Assembly (NCBI GenBank): GCA_041917975.1
Contig: JAYRWN010000196.1
Location: 1-8,486 of the forward strand
DNA length: 8,486 nt
Origin: JAYRWN01 sp041917975
GTDB taxonomy: Bacteria > Bacteroidota > Bacteroidia > Chitinophagales > Saprospiraceae
Direction: 5' to 3'
The notes below the pieces were generated by a model. It was not told the DNA's origin and did no database searches. It saw only the letters and a list, made by a program, of their open reading frames with translations. Every line of letters begins with the position of its first letter. The first letter of the stretch is position 1. A program made the position numbers and the translations under genes. Of the stretch, positions 1 through 6,969 are shown piece by piece.

Positions 1-123
1 GAGTATGTGGAACGAGGTGTTGAACGATATCATGAAAACTTAAAAAGTAAAGAAATAACCCATGCCATACAGATATTAATGAGACATAATGTAAATGTAT
101 CTAATTTACAAGCATTTGCATAA
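1..123 (+). CDS. C-terminal 40 residues of an unidentified protein, possibly a transposase
   Basis: An open frame enters from the left edge in phase 1 and ends at TAA 121-123. The visible tail begins EYVERGVERYHENLKSKEI and ends NVNVSNLQAFA; it is charged and helical, without membrane segments. The pattern of a short aromatic/charged helix (RGVERYHENLKSKE) close to the C-terminus reminds me of tails of IS110-type transposases, but this is only an impression and 40 residues do not allow a family call. It runs toward the 3' end of the restriction operon (convergent), separated by 193 bases. If it is a transposase it would mark the left border of the acquired restriction module. Being a real coding end is reasonably likely; the product name is not secure. 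Confidence 0.45.
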   Translation, partial: EYVERGVERYHENLKSKEITHAIQILMRHNVNVSNLQAFA

Positions 124-243
124 CTTGTCATTGGCACTGAGTCTACCGATAATTTTATTAGAATCGTATCCTTCATCATATACTCAATTAAAACAGAATA
201 AACTATTTATTACGAATAAAGAAATCTATTAAACGGAAGTTAG

Positions 244-265
244 ATGTCTCCGCTACGGTCGACAT
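244..265. repeat. Imperfect hairpin, REP-like intergenic palindrome
   Basis: ATGTC (244-248) pairs with GACAT (261-265), and inside it CCG (250-252) pairs with CGG (256-258) around a CTA loop; T249 and TC 259-260 are the only unpaired stem bases. It is GC-richer than the surrounding AT-rich spacer. Short palindromes of this style, with a 'TCTCCGCTxCGGTCGACAT' look, are scattered between genes in many Bacteroidota and other genomes as I remember them. Neither strand shows a T-run right after the stem, so a classic intrinsic terminator is unlikely, although it sits in the convergent spacer where one would be expected. Confidence 0.45.
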
Positions 266-316
266 GGCACTAATATTTTGCCATTTTTGGACAACATTTT
301 ATTGATAAGGTACTAT

Positions 317-3300
317 TTATTCTGTCATCGGCTTAATCATACTTTCAATAAACCTGATCTCCTTTTCACTCAAGTTATACTTTTTGTAAAGTTGCTGGTC
401 AATTTCTGGTATGGACTTGCTCCAATCAATGTCTGAATTGGAAGTGAAATCTTGGATAGGGGTATTTTTCCATACATCCTTTTTATTATCTTGGGTAACT
501 TTTAGAGAGCCTAGAAGTAATCGTGCAAATTTTGACTTAATAAATTTAAGCAAGTTATTTGTTTCATCTTCGGTTCTTAAAGCTCCAATACTTATGAATG
601 TTTGGTTATGCCCGAGGTTAGGGCCCCCTATAAGCGGTGTAGAAAGTTTTTCACCTAAGGAACCTGTTCCATTTGATTTTGGTAAAATAACTTTATAAAA
701 ATCTAAGTTTGGGTGATTATCAATATAATGCCTTTTAATCCATTTTAGAATTCTAGCATTATTGGACCTACCAAGAATTTGAATATAATTATAATCATCA
801 TTTGGTTTTATATCAAAAAAGATATCTTCCAATTTGTCAAATATGTTTGATGTTAAATCATATAAATGACCTTTACTTAACTTATATTCAATATCAGGAT
901 GCTCTAAATGTAGCTTTTTACTAAAACGGTAGCTTTCTGGAGTATAAACCCAATCACTTAATGATTCGAAATCCTCAGCAACAACTTTTTCTATTATGGT
1001 TTTAATTTCGGGGTGAGAAGAGAAGGTTTCAATTTTGCCAAATTTTTGATTCTTATCCCAAAATGTTACCGCTACGCCCCCTTTTATATCAACATTTGGA
1101 AAAACATCTGAACTCTTACTTTTATACCAAATAACCTTAAAGTGATTATCATTTAAGATTTTCTTATTCCATTCCTTAGGTGTTTTACCGGCATTAAATA
1201 AGAATCTTGCTGGAGTAATAAAGGTTACTTTGTCAGAAATTTGAAAGGCAATTTCCATGAACAGATGATATATAGGACTATCACTTGTTTTTTCATTTGT
1301 ATCTTGATAAGGTGGGTTTCCCACAACTGCGTTAAATTTCATATAGTTATCATTATTTGTCTTCCAAAAAGATTGTCCATTTTTTATTTTTGCAATAAAT
1401 TTTTCAGGGCGTTGAGTGATTTGGTGAACCAAATCATCAAAATAGTGAGTGTTGACACTTGAGTGGCGAAACCCTATTAAAGTACGTTTAGTTATACTTT
1501 TTGCCATAGGAGTTTTGCACAAAACAAAGACATTTTCTGCCACTGTTTTATCCCAGAGCGCTTGCTGTTGTTCAATGGATAGTGTCTCAGGTTCTTTATC
1601 AGGATGTTTTTGTTTTGCCCGAATATGGAATATACTGTAGGACACATACAATGGGTAAAGCCCTGATTTAGAGTTAATTTCCAGAATTCGGCTATCAGGT
1701 GAAAAAACATTTTCTGTGACTTCACCCTGAGAAATGAAAATTGGGTGAGCAATTGTTTTTTCTCGCTGTTTGTCTAAAAACACATAGCCACCCAAACAAT
1801 CGCCCAAGTGCATGTTTACCACCCTCCATGGAGTCAATACAGTTTCTTTATCAGGATTGCGAAAAGTGGCAAAAATAGATGTGATTCGCTCAATTCGTTC
1901 TTCTATGGTCAGGTGGTCTGCTGCTCTTACCAAAGCCCTGATGCGTTTACCTGCTGCCCTAAAAACATCGGGTTCATAGTATTTCTTGAATTTCAGAAAA
2001 ATTTCTTTTGTTACACCTTTTGGCATAAACTCTTCCCACGATCGGTCATCAACCAATGCTGTAAAATTGTCTATAGATATTTCTTCTTCTTCGTTGCTTA
2101 CATCTGCACCATAAATCAGCAATGGCATTCGGATAGAAATGCCACGAAGAATAGATACAGCACTGTCTCTGTTTTTCTTTTTTTCAAACTTTTCTGTTAA
2201 GAGTTGTTTCTCTTCTACTGTTAAGTCATCTTTTTGCTTTTTCTTGGCCGCTTCGAGCTGATCATATTCTTCATCTGTAAAACCCTGCTTATTTATATCA
2301 ATTTCTCCACTTTTTGGCATTGCTTTCGTTCTCCCAATAATCTTTTTAAGTCCTTCAAATTCTTCCAAATCGATGGATTCCAGTTTCATTAATTTGCCGT
2401 TGTTATACAAATAACCATCTTCAAAACCATTTCTTACCACTCGTTCTACATAAACTCTTTTAAGTTGTTCAAGCATACCATTTACATCATAGTTCTTCAT
2501 TTGTGAGCCATGTATTGCGATAATAGGGCAGAAGTTGAGAAACTCACCCATGATTTTACGGTCTTCACCTGTTGTTTTTCCTGCTTTTGCAGATACTTTT
2601 GCCGTTTCCGCAATTACTTTCAGGGTTCTGTCCGGTGCAAAATCAAATACAAAACATTCTTCCTTTACTTTTCCATTTATAGTAGCAGGGGTTTGAACCC
2701 GGAAAATGGTTTGCATGTATCCGGATGCCGAGGTATTGTGCGAACCTGAAAGCATAAATACTGCTGTCCAAGCTTTAACAGAGACACCTGTAGTCAATCT
2801 ACCACAAGATAAGGTGATGGTGTAAGTATCGTGAGGTTTATCTGTGATAGCTTTTTCAACTTTCTTTAATGCTTCTTCATTTGCTTCTTCTTCATCACCA
2901 TCACCAGCAACATTGACAATTTCAAATTGACCCAAAACTGGATGAACCTTTAGCAACTTACTTAATGCTTTGGCTTCTTTTACACCTGGCACCATCCAAA
3001 GTGTGTGACGGAAATTATCCCGGTATTCTTCTGTTGAGTAGGGATAATTACTTTCCGCATCTTCTTTACAGATTTGATTTAAAAAGGAGCAAACATCTTT
3101 TTTATGTAGGAAACTTCCTTCTTCATCCACCTTGAAAAACTCACGAAAATTGAATGCCACAGCCTCGTCAATATATCCGTGAAGCAATTTGCCCAGATCG
3201 TAGGTGAAGATATTGAGTTTGGGCAGCGAAGCATATGGGTTTGGGTCTCCAAAGTGGATTTTATCCCAATCCGATTTTGCTTTTTGCTCCATTATATAAT

Positions 3301-4300
3301 CCCAAGTGTAGATTTCATCATCCTTGTAATTGTCAATCAAGTTGAAGGGTGTTCCAGAAAGATGCAGAAACTTGGTGTTTTCTTTTTGCAGTACTTGTAA
3401 CACATTTTTGCCCAATTCTGTTTGAGTCCCTTCATGTGCTTCATCTACGATGATAAAATCCCAGAGAGTATCGAAAATTTTATCATTCTTTTCAAAACTG
3501 CCCTCAACCCTAGATGATCCCCTTAAATCTTGTATTGATTTGAAGAATATGTATTTTACTTGGTTTTTAATATATCTATGTTCTAAGGTTTCGAAATTAT
3601 CGCCATTATCTCTTGAGCCATAAACGTATTTATTTTCTTGATCATAAAATATTTTCCCAAAGTCTTCAAACCATCCTCTGTCAACAACTGGTCGATGCGT
3701 TAAAATTAGCGTTCTTGAAAAAGCATGCTCTTTTACAACTTGAAGAGCGGAAAGGGTTTTACCAAAACGCATTTTTGCGAACCATAGCATTTCATTGCCC
3801 TTTTTGAATTGCTTCATGGTTTTTTCAATAGCCTCTTTTTGTTCAGGTCTAAAAACAATAGGGCTTTGAGTTTCTGTAATTTCACTTGCATGTAAAGAGT
3901 CTTTACCCTCCTTAATTGCTCCAATTGCCTTTTTTACGGTCTCAAGGTCTGTTACAAACCATTCGTTTGCTTTATTCGTAGTGTCGAAAATTTTTCTTTT
4001 TATCCCAGATCGAATCAATACATTGTGCACCTCAGAATCGGAAAATGCTTTGATTATTCCATTCTCAGCGTAAATTGCAACTTCAGTATATAAAAGATCG
4101 TAAGCAATTCCTGCAGTTTGTGTATATTGATCAATTCGTTTTTTAGCTGATCGATTAAGGGTTTTGCTATTGGGTTCTAGTTCCCAAATGTTTTCATTAT
4201 CAGAAGTGGCCTCCCCAATTTTCAGACAGCCTTTGTGTGCATCATCATTGATACGAAACACATAGATTAGCTTAAGCTTCAATGTTGATATAAATTTCAT
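317..4300 (-). CDS. GIY-YIG-like nuclease / DEAH helicase / Eco57I-like N6-adenine methyltransferase fusion (restriction-modification protein)
   Basis: A 1327-residue protein, ATG at 4300-4298, TAA at 319-317. Domains in order: residues 10-116 look like a T5orf172/MUG113 variant of GIY-YIG (LIYVF at 11-15, LKIGEA at 26-31, basic R55, E90 in SDSEVH, NEWF at 112-115), the probable DNA-cutting part. Residues 145-540 are an SF2 motor: Q-like FRPEQ 150-154, Walker A MRFGKT 177-182, DEAH 286-289, SGTP 315-318, GRLTTGVSV 500-508, and a motif VI region with Q530 and R534. A charged helical linker spans about 675-715. Residues 815-1085 form the methyltransferase: TPWRVVNMHL 823-832, divergent motif I ILEINSKSGLYPLY 872-885, catalytic NPPY 995-998, GGVAVTFW 1074-1081. 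Residues 1100-1327 are probably target recognition. Expected role is ATP-driven restriction plus adenine methylation of the host's own sites. It follows the partner subunit with a one-base overlap, so translation is probably coupled. Domain calls are firm for helicase and methylase, moderate for nuclease, weaker for specificity. Confidence 0.9.
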   Translation of the reverse strand: MKFISTLKLKLIYVFRINDDAHKGCLKIGEATSDNENIWELEPNSKTLNRSAKKRIDQYTQTAGIAYDLLYTEVAIYAENGIIKAFSDSEVHNVLIRSGIKRKIFDTTNKANEWFVTDLETVKKAIGAIKEGKDSLHASEITETQSPIVFRPEQKEAIEKTMKQFKKGNEMLWFAKMRFGKTLSALQVVKEHAFSRTLILTHRPVVDRGWFEDFGKIFYDQENKYVYGSRDNGDNFETLEHRYIKNQVKYIFFKSIQDLRGSSRVEGSFEKNDKIFDTLWDFIIVDEAHEGTQTELGKNVLQVLQKENTKFLHLSGTPFNLIDNYKDDEIYTWDYIMEQKAKSDWDKIHFGDPNPYASLPKLNIFTYDLGKLLHGYIDEAVAFNFREFFKVDEEGSFLHKKDVCSFLNQICKEDAESNYPYSTEEYRDNFRHTLWMVPGVKEAKALSKLLKVHPVLGQFEIVNVAGDGDEEEANEEALKKVEKAITDKPHDTYTITLSCGRLTTGVSVKAWTAVFMLSGSHNTSASGYMQTIFRVQTPATINGKVKEECFVFDFAPDRTLKVIAETAKVSAKAGKTTGEDRKIMGEFLNFCPIIAIHGSQMKNYDVNGMLEQLKRVYVERVVRNGFEDGYLYNNGKLMKLESIDLEEFEGLKKIIGRTKAMPKSGEIDINKQGFTDEEYDQLEAAKKKQKDDLTVEEKQLLTEKFEKKKNRDSAVSILRGISIRMPLLIYGADVSNEEEEISIDNFTALVDDRSWEEFMPKGVTKEIFLKFKKYYEPDVFRAAGKRIRALVRAADHLTIEERIERITSIFATFRNPDKETVLTPWRVVNMHLGDCLGGYVFLDKQREKTIAHPIFISQGEVTENVFSPDSRILEINSKSGLYPLYVSYSIFHIRAKQKHPDKEPETLSIEQQQALWDKTVAENVFVLCKTPMAKSITKRTLIGFRHSSVNTHYFDDLVHQITQRPEKFIAKIKNGQSFWKTNNDNYMKFNAVVGNPPYQDTNEKTSDSPIYHLFMEIAFQISDKVTFITPARFLFNAGKTPKEWNKKILNDNHFKVIWYKSKSSDVFPNVDIKGGVAVTFWDKNQKFGKIETFSSHPEIKTIIEKVVAEDFESLSDWVYTPESYRFSKKLHLEHPDIEYKLSKGHLYDLTSNIFDKLEDIFFDIKPNDDYNYIQILGRSNNARILKWIKRHYIDNHPNLDFYKVILPKSNGTGSLGEKLSTPLIGGPNLGHNQTFISIGALRTEDETNNLLKFIKSKFARLLLGSLKVTQDNKKDVWKNTPIQDFTSNSDIDWSKSIPEIDQQLYKKYNLSEKEIRFIESMIKPMTE

Positions 4301-5313
4301 TATATCTTGTTTTTTATTAAGTCGATAAACTTTATTTTTCTGCCTGTTTTACCAGTTTTTAAATCCTTTTTTGACCAGTCTTTAATTAAACAATATAGGC
4401 CACTGTGCTTTTGAATGTCATTATTTAAACACCCCTCACAGAAGAATGATTCAGTTTCATCTTCTCCGAATAAATTCATTTTTCTTATTACTGTTGGCCC
4501 ACAACTACTAGGTATAACACCTTTTAAACCATCCATTTGCCATACATTCCAGGATATGATGTAAGCAATGTAATCCACTGATTTCAACAAGGGCTCCTTG
4601 TCAAACTTAATGGTATAGTTTTCAATAAAGGTTGCAAGCATAGCCTCACGCGCAAGTAACAAGCTGTCGCCTTGCCACTCAAAAGCATAAGTATTCTTAT
4701 AAGCTGTTTGGACAGCTTTTAACCATTCACTTGATGAATCCACGTTCTCATTAATAACTCTTATCTTTCTATCTAAAATCCCAATTCTATTTTTGACCGG
4801 AATAAACTCTCCTGTCGTACTATCATATCTGCTGGTAATATATGGGGCTTCACCACATGCCATTTCAAGACATTTATCACTAATATAATCTCTCCATGTT
4901 TTTCCTTTTGGGAAAGAGATTTTTTCATAGTTCACTTCCCACTTATAAGAACCATTATCTAGATGAATCTCAGAATTAAAAACATTATTTCTGCCAAACC
5001 ATGCATTGTCAATTAAGTTATTTTGGGCATTGCATATCCAAGATGGAGTAAATATTTCTGCCATTTCTTTTGACCTTGAATGCTGTAAAAACTTGTCTTT
5101 ATGCACTCGTGGCATAATTATGTTGCCCTTATCACCCGTGATTAACGAAGGCAAGATTTGTGCATTATAACGATAATCCTGACCAAGATGCTCATAATTG
5201 TGTGTAGCCCAGAAGATATATTTTTGAGTAGTGCGATCAAGCATCAAAATTTCTAAAACATCCGAATATTGCTCTACGATTTCATTTTCTAATATGTCTA
5301 TACCTGTTCTCAC
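4300..5313 (-). CDS. SAM-binding methyltransferase-like partner subunit ('restriction endonuclease subunit M' type)
   Basis: A 337-residue protein starting at GTG 5313-5311 and ending TAA 4302-4300, whose last base is also the first base of the downstream ATG. The GTG start is chosen because AAAGGA lies 7 bases upstream. Visible methyltransferase-like elements are AEIFTPSWICN at 85-95 (motif X-like), CLEMACGEAPYITSRYD at 148-164 (SAM-binding motif I), RKIRVINEN at 182-190 (motif II region) and EWQGDSLLLAR at 212-222 (motif III-like). No (D/N)PP(Y/F) catalytic motif is visible anywhere. The C-terminal part has C292-x2-C295-x7-H303-x4-C308, a possible metal-binding knuckle, plus a basic tail. 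The pattern matches, from memory, a family annotated 'restriction endonuclease subunit M' that sits beside a large helicase-methylase protein in Bacteroidota. Likely a cytoplasmic partner contributing SAM binding, assembly or specificity; a catalytic role of its own is doubtful. Confidence 0.85.
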   Translation of the reverse strand: MRTGIDILENEIVEQYSDVLEILMLDRTTQKYIFWATHNYEHLGQDYRYNAQILPSLITGDKGNIIMPRVHKDKFLQHSRSKEMAEIFTPSWICNAQNNLIDNAWFGRNNVFNSEIHLDNGSYKWEVNYEKISFPKGKTWRDYISDKCLEMACGEAPYITSRYDSTTGEFIPVKNRIGILDRKIRVINENVDSSSEWLKAVQTAYKNTYAFEWQGDSLLLAREAMLATFIENYTIKFDKEPLLKSVDYIAYIISWNVWQMDGLKGVIPSSCGPTVIRKMNLFGEDETESFFCEGCLNNDIQKHSGLYCLIKDWSKKDLKTGKTGRKIKFIDLIKNKI

Positions 5314-5320
5314 TTAATTT

Positions 5321-5326
5321 TCCTTT
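5321..5326 (-). promoter_or_regulatory. Shine-Dalgarno site deciding the GTG start of the M subunit
   Basis: Read on the minus strand the bases are AAAGGA, followed by 7 bases and then GTG at 5313-5311. This purine run is the clearest ribosome-binding signal in the window and supports the non-ATG start. In contrast, the downstream helicase gene has only a weak signal and begins inside the stop codon of this gene. Confidence 0.6.
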
Positions 5327-5333
5327 AATTATA

Positions 5334-5362
5334 ATTTTAGCATTCTTAATTTTTAATTCCAA
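5334..5362 (-). promoter_or_regulatory. Probable promoter of the restriction-modification operon
   Basis: On the minus strand, TTGGAA (5362-5357) is followed by a 17-base spacer ending in TGC and then TAAAAT (5339-5334). That is a 4/6 match at -35, an extended -10 TG, and a 5/6 match at -10. The predicted start of transcription lies near 5327, giving a leader of about 13 bases that just contains the AAAGGA site. The layout is sigma-70-like and not the TTG/TAnnTTTG form usual for Bacteroidota housekeeping promoters, which would fit an acquired gene, but in DNA this AT-rich a chance match is possible. Confidence 0.4.
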
Positions 5363-5390
5363 GGATATTTATTAATTAAAAAAAATTACG

Positions 5391-5400
5391 AACCGCGGTT
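5391..5400. repeat. Perfect 10-base palindrome AACCGCGGTT upstream of the restriction operon
   Basis: AACCGCGGTT is fully self-complementary and stands out as the only GC-rich word in an AT-rich stretch. It lies about 78 bases upstream of the GTG start and about 29 bases upstream of the -35 hexamer, where an operator or activator site could act. It could equally be chance; no second copy was seen close by. Confidence 0.35.
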
Positions 5401-5639
5401 GCTGTTGATTTTGAGCAAGGTCATTAACCATGTTAATCTTTTTCCAAGTCTTCCCTTCCCACCAAGTTAGTTTAATTCTTTTTGCTTTGAGTATTTCTTA
5501 TATTCGGCTCATGTCCGCATAAGTTTAAGTTCCTAATATAGAATTTTTTTGCTTTTATCTCATATTCTTTGTTTACTTATCATTCCGATATTCAAAATAT
5601 GTTAAGGATAAGCTTTATTTTTTCCTAAATAATAGATAA

Positions 5640-5898
5640 AAATCGCATTATACCCGTAATTCCTTCGTTTTAAATCGACACCCGCGAGTAGACGTAACTG
5701 CTGACGGGTTGCTGAGGGCCAGGACTGGAGCAGGCGAATGGAAGTCCAAAGCATGACAACCCTATCAATATTGTGGTGGAACAAACTTATCACGCCGGTC
5801 TCAGTACGGTGCGAATGGTACCTAATTTGGGCCATGCCATCCAAGATTTGGACAAATATAGTCAACCTGCGACTGAAGGGCAAGGCATTCTTTTGTAA
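5640..5898 (+). pseudogene. Frameshifted coding remnant, unidentified
   Basis: Two overlapping plus-strand frames look coding-like but have no usable start. Frame one is open from 5640 to a TGA at 5754-5756 and includes RHPRVDVTADGLLRARTG. Frame two is open from 5716 to TAA 5896-5898 and includes NPINIVVEQTYHAGLSTV followed by a segment with PNLGHAIQDLDKY. The second frame has alternating hydrophobic residues and ordinary amino-acid usage, unlike the other frames there, and the stretch is GC-richer than the AT-rich DNA to its left. A single base change in 5716-5753 would join the two frames into the C-terminal end of one protein of at least 80 residues. I do not recognise the family. It ends 6 bases before the convergent glycosyltransferase stop. 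Confidence 0.3.
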
Positions 5899-5904
5899 AT
5901 TTGT

Positions 5905-6963
5905 TTATGGGTATTGGCTGTTAGGAGTTAGCCATTGGCCGTGTGACCAGGAGCTTGCAAACACGTTTGGCTTCATGTCATAATGACGCTCCAGAATAAA
6001 GGCAATGATTTTTTCTGTCTGATCTTCATAATGAATATCGGGTGGTTGGTAACGCCATAACCATTGTCGCAATAACTGGGGGGTAAGATCTGCCGGAGCC
6101 CAGATAACCGGCACCCCCAACCGGGCAAGCGCTTCTGCATTGCAATATTGTTCGTATTGTCCTTTGATCGGCAGCACTAATAATTTTAATCCCAAATGAA
6201 GGACTTCGGCCGGCCCTTCGAAGCCGGCACCCATAATGACTCCGCCGCTGCTGGCCAGGTCCTCAACCCAGGTATAGGATGAGATGGGTTTAATCTTAAT
6301 ATTGCGAAAAGCAATTTCACTTCGGGCGTTTCTTGAGTAGATGATCCAGAGCTGTTCGGGGATTTTAATAAAGATTTGCACTAATGTCCAGTCATCCAGT
6401 GCAGGTAAATATACTTGCACTTGCTTATCATAGTTACAATTTAGAGCACGGATTTCTTCCCGGATGACCGGAGTAAAAATTTGGTGATCGTAAGCCCCAA
6501 AATGAAAACCATATTGCACTGGGGCGGGGGCAAAATGTCGTAAGAGCAATTCACCTACTTTACTCTTCTGGGTTGGACGAGGCGCAAGAGGGGATAACAA
6601 AGAAGCCTGATGACTAAGGCCAACAATATTTTTTTTGGTTTTTAATGCCGCCCCGGCGGTTACCGGTTCGAAATCATTAATGATTAATTGATATTGGTTT
6701 AATGAAATCTTATGGATGTCATTCCAAAATTGGCGCAGTTTAATTTGAGACACGGTAGAGAAGTAATTGAGGTCACCGCGCTGGCCGTAATGAAAACTCA
6801 AACCTTGCAGATGGTAATTGACCGGTATTTCTTTCAGTAATGAGGACTGTGTACCACTCGCCAATACCTCCACCTCGCCATACCGCTTAAGGATGGGAAT
6901 AATGGTTTTAGCTCTGCTTACGTGTCCATTTCCGGTGGCTTGAAAAGCATATAAAATAGCCAT
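5905..6963 (-). CDS. GT-B fold glycosyltransferase (MJ1255/VC2487-like, GT28-related)
   Basis: A 352-residue protein, ATG 6963-6961, TAA 5907-5905. The N-terminus MAILYAFQATGNGHVSRAKT carries the GNGHxSRA nucleotide-sugar transferase signature (11-18); NDFEP at 96-100 is a conserved acidic element of the family. The C-terminal half holds the donor-binding region GAGFEGPAEVLHLGLKLLVL (245-264) followed by PIKGQYEQYCNA (265-276), typical of GT-B enzymes of the MurG/MGT type. No signal peptide or membrane helix is seen, so it is probably cytosolic or loosely membrane-bound. It starts 6 bases after the phosphoesterase stop, so both are one operon. The acceptor is unknown; the partner gene suggests a lipid or envelope glycan. 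No strong Shine-Dalgarno is visible, which is common in Bacteroidota. Confidence 0.85.
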   Translation of the reverse strand: MAILYAFQATGNGHVSRAKTIIPILKRYGEVEVLASGTQSSLLKEIPVNYHLQGLSFHYGQRGDLNYFSTVSQIKLRQFWNDIHKISLNQYQLIINDFEPVTAGAALKTKKNIVGLSHQASLLSPLAPRPTQKSKVGELLLRHFAPAPVQYGFHFGAYDHQIFTPVIREEIRALNCNYDKQVQVYLPALDDWTLVQIFIKIPEQLWIIYSRNARSEIAFRNIKIKPISSYTWVEDLASSGGVIMGAGFEGPAEVLHLGLKLLVLPIKGQYEQYCNAEALARLGVPVIWAPADLTPQLLRQWLWRYQPPDIHYEDQTEKIIAFILERHYDMKPNVFASSWSHGQWLTPNSQYP

Positions 6964-6969
6964 AAATGT

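Larger units (their letters stand above)
5314..5904. other. Intergenic region between the glycosyltransferase end and the restriction operon
   Basis: A 591-base stretch without an intact gene. The part next to the restriction operon (about 5314-5640) is strongly AT-rich and holds the probable promoter, the ribosome-binding site and the perfect palindrome at 5391-5400; I see no coding pattern in 5401-5635. The part next to the glycosyltransferase (about 5640-5898) is abruptly GC-richer and looks like decayed coding sequence on the plus strand. No tRNA, CRISPR repeat or strong terminator hairpin was seen. The composition step near 5640 may be the right edge of the acquired module. Confidence 0.6.

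Noticed and set aside
197..211. AATAAA-CTA-TTTATT hairpin as a terminator.
   Set aside because: The stem is only A/T pairs with no T-run of the right kind; too weak.
202..321. Ten-base direct repeat ACTATTTATT at 202-211 and 312-321, the second spanning the large gene's stop codon, as a possible target-site duplication around a 100-base insert.
   Set aside because: The enclosed segment has no inverted ends, and AT-rich 10-base repeats occur by chance in this composition.
411..3807. Several plus-strand open frames of 63-130 codons and an 86-codon minus frame inside the large restriction gene.
   Set aside because: They lie fully inside a well-supported gene, have unnatural composition (runs of F, C, S) and no start signals; they are shadows.
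317..5313. BREX or DISARM locus.
   Set aside because: No PglZ, BrxL, DrmA/DrmB-type or phospholipase D gene is present; the two genes are a self-contained restriction-modification pair.
5328..5333. Exact TATAAT on the minus strand as the -10 box of the restriction operon.
   Set aside because: It would start transcription at or inside the ribosome-binding site and has no -35 partner; the TGC-TAAAAT/TTGGAA pair just upstream fits better.
5380..5400. AACCGCGGTT followed by a T-run on the minus strand as a rho-independent terminator.
   Set aside because: The palindrome has no loop, so only three base pairs could form in RNA.
5602..5883. Minus-strand 93-codon frame.
   Set aside because: It has no recognisable motif or start signal, crosses the composition step at 5640, and the plus-strand frames there look more protein-like.
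5738..5983. Plus-strand 81-codon frame starting at ATG 5738.
   Set aside because: It runs into the glycosyltransferase end on the opposite strand and has a composition unlike a real protein (many W and C).
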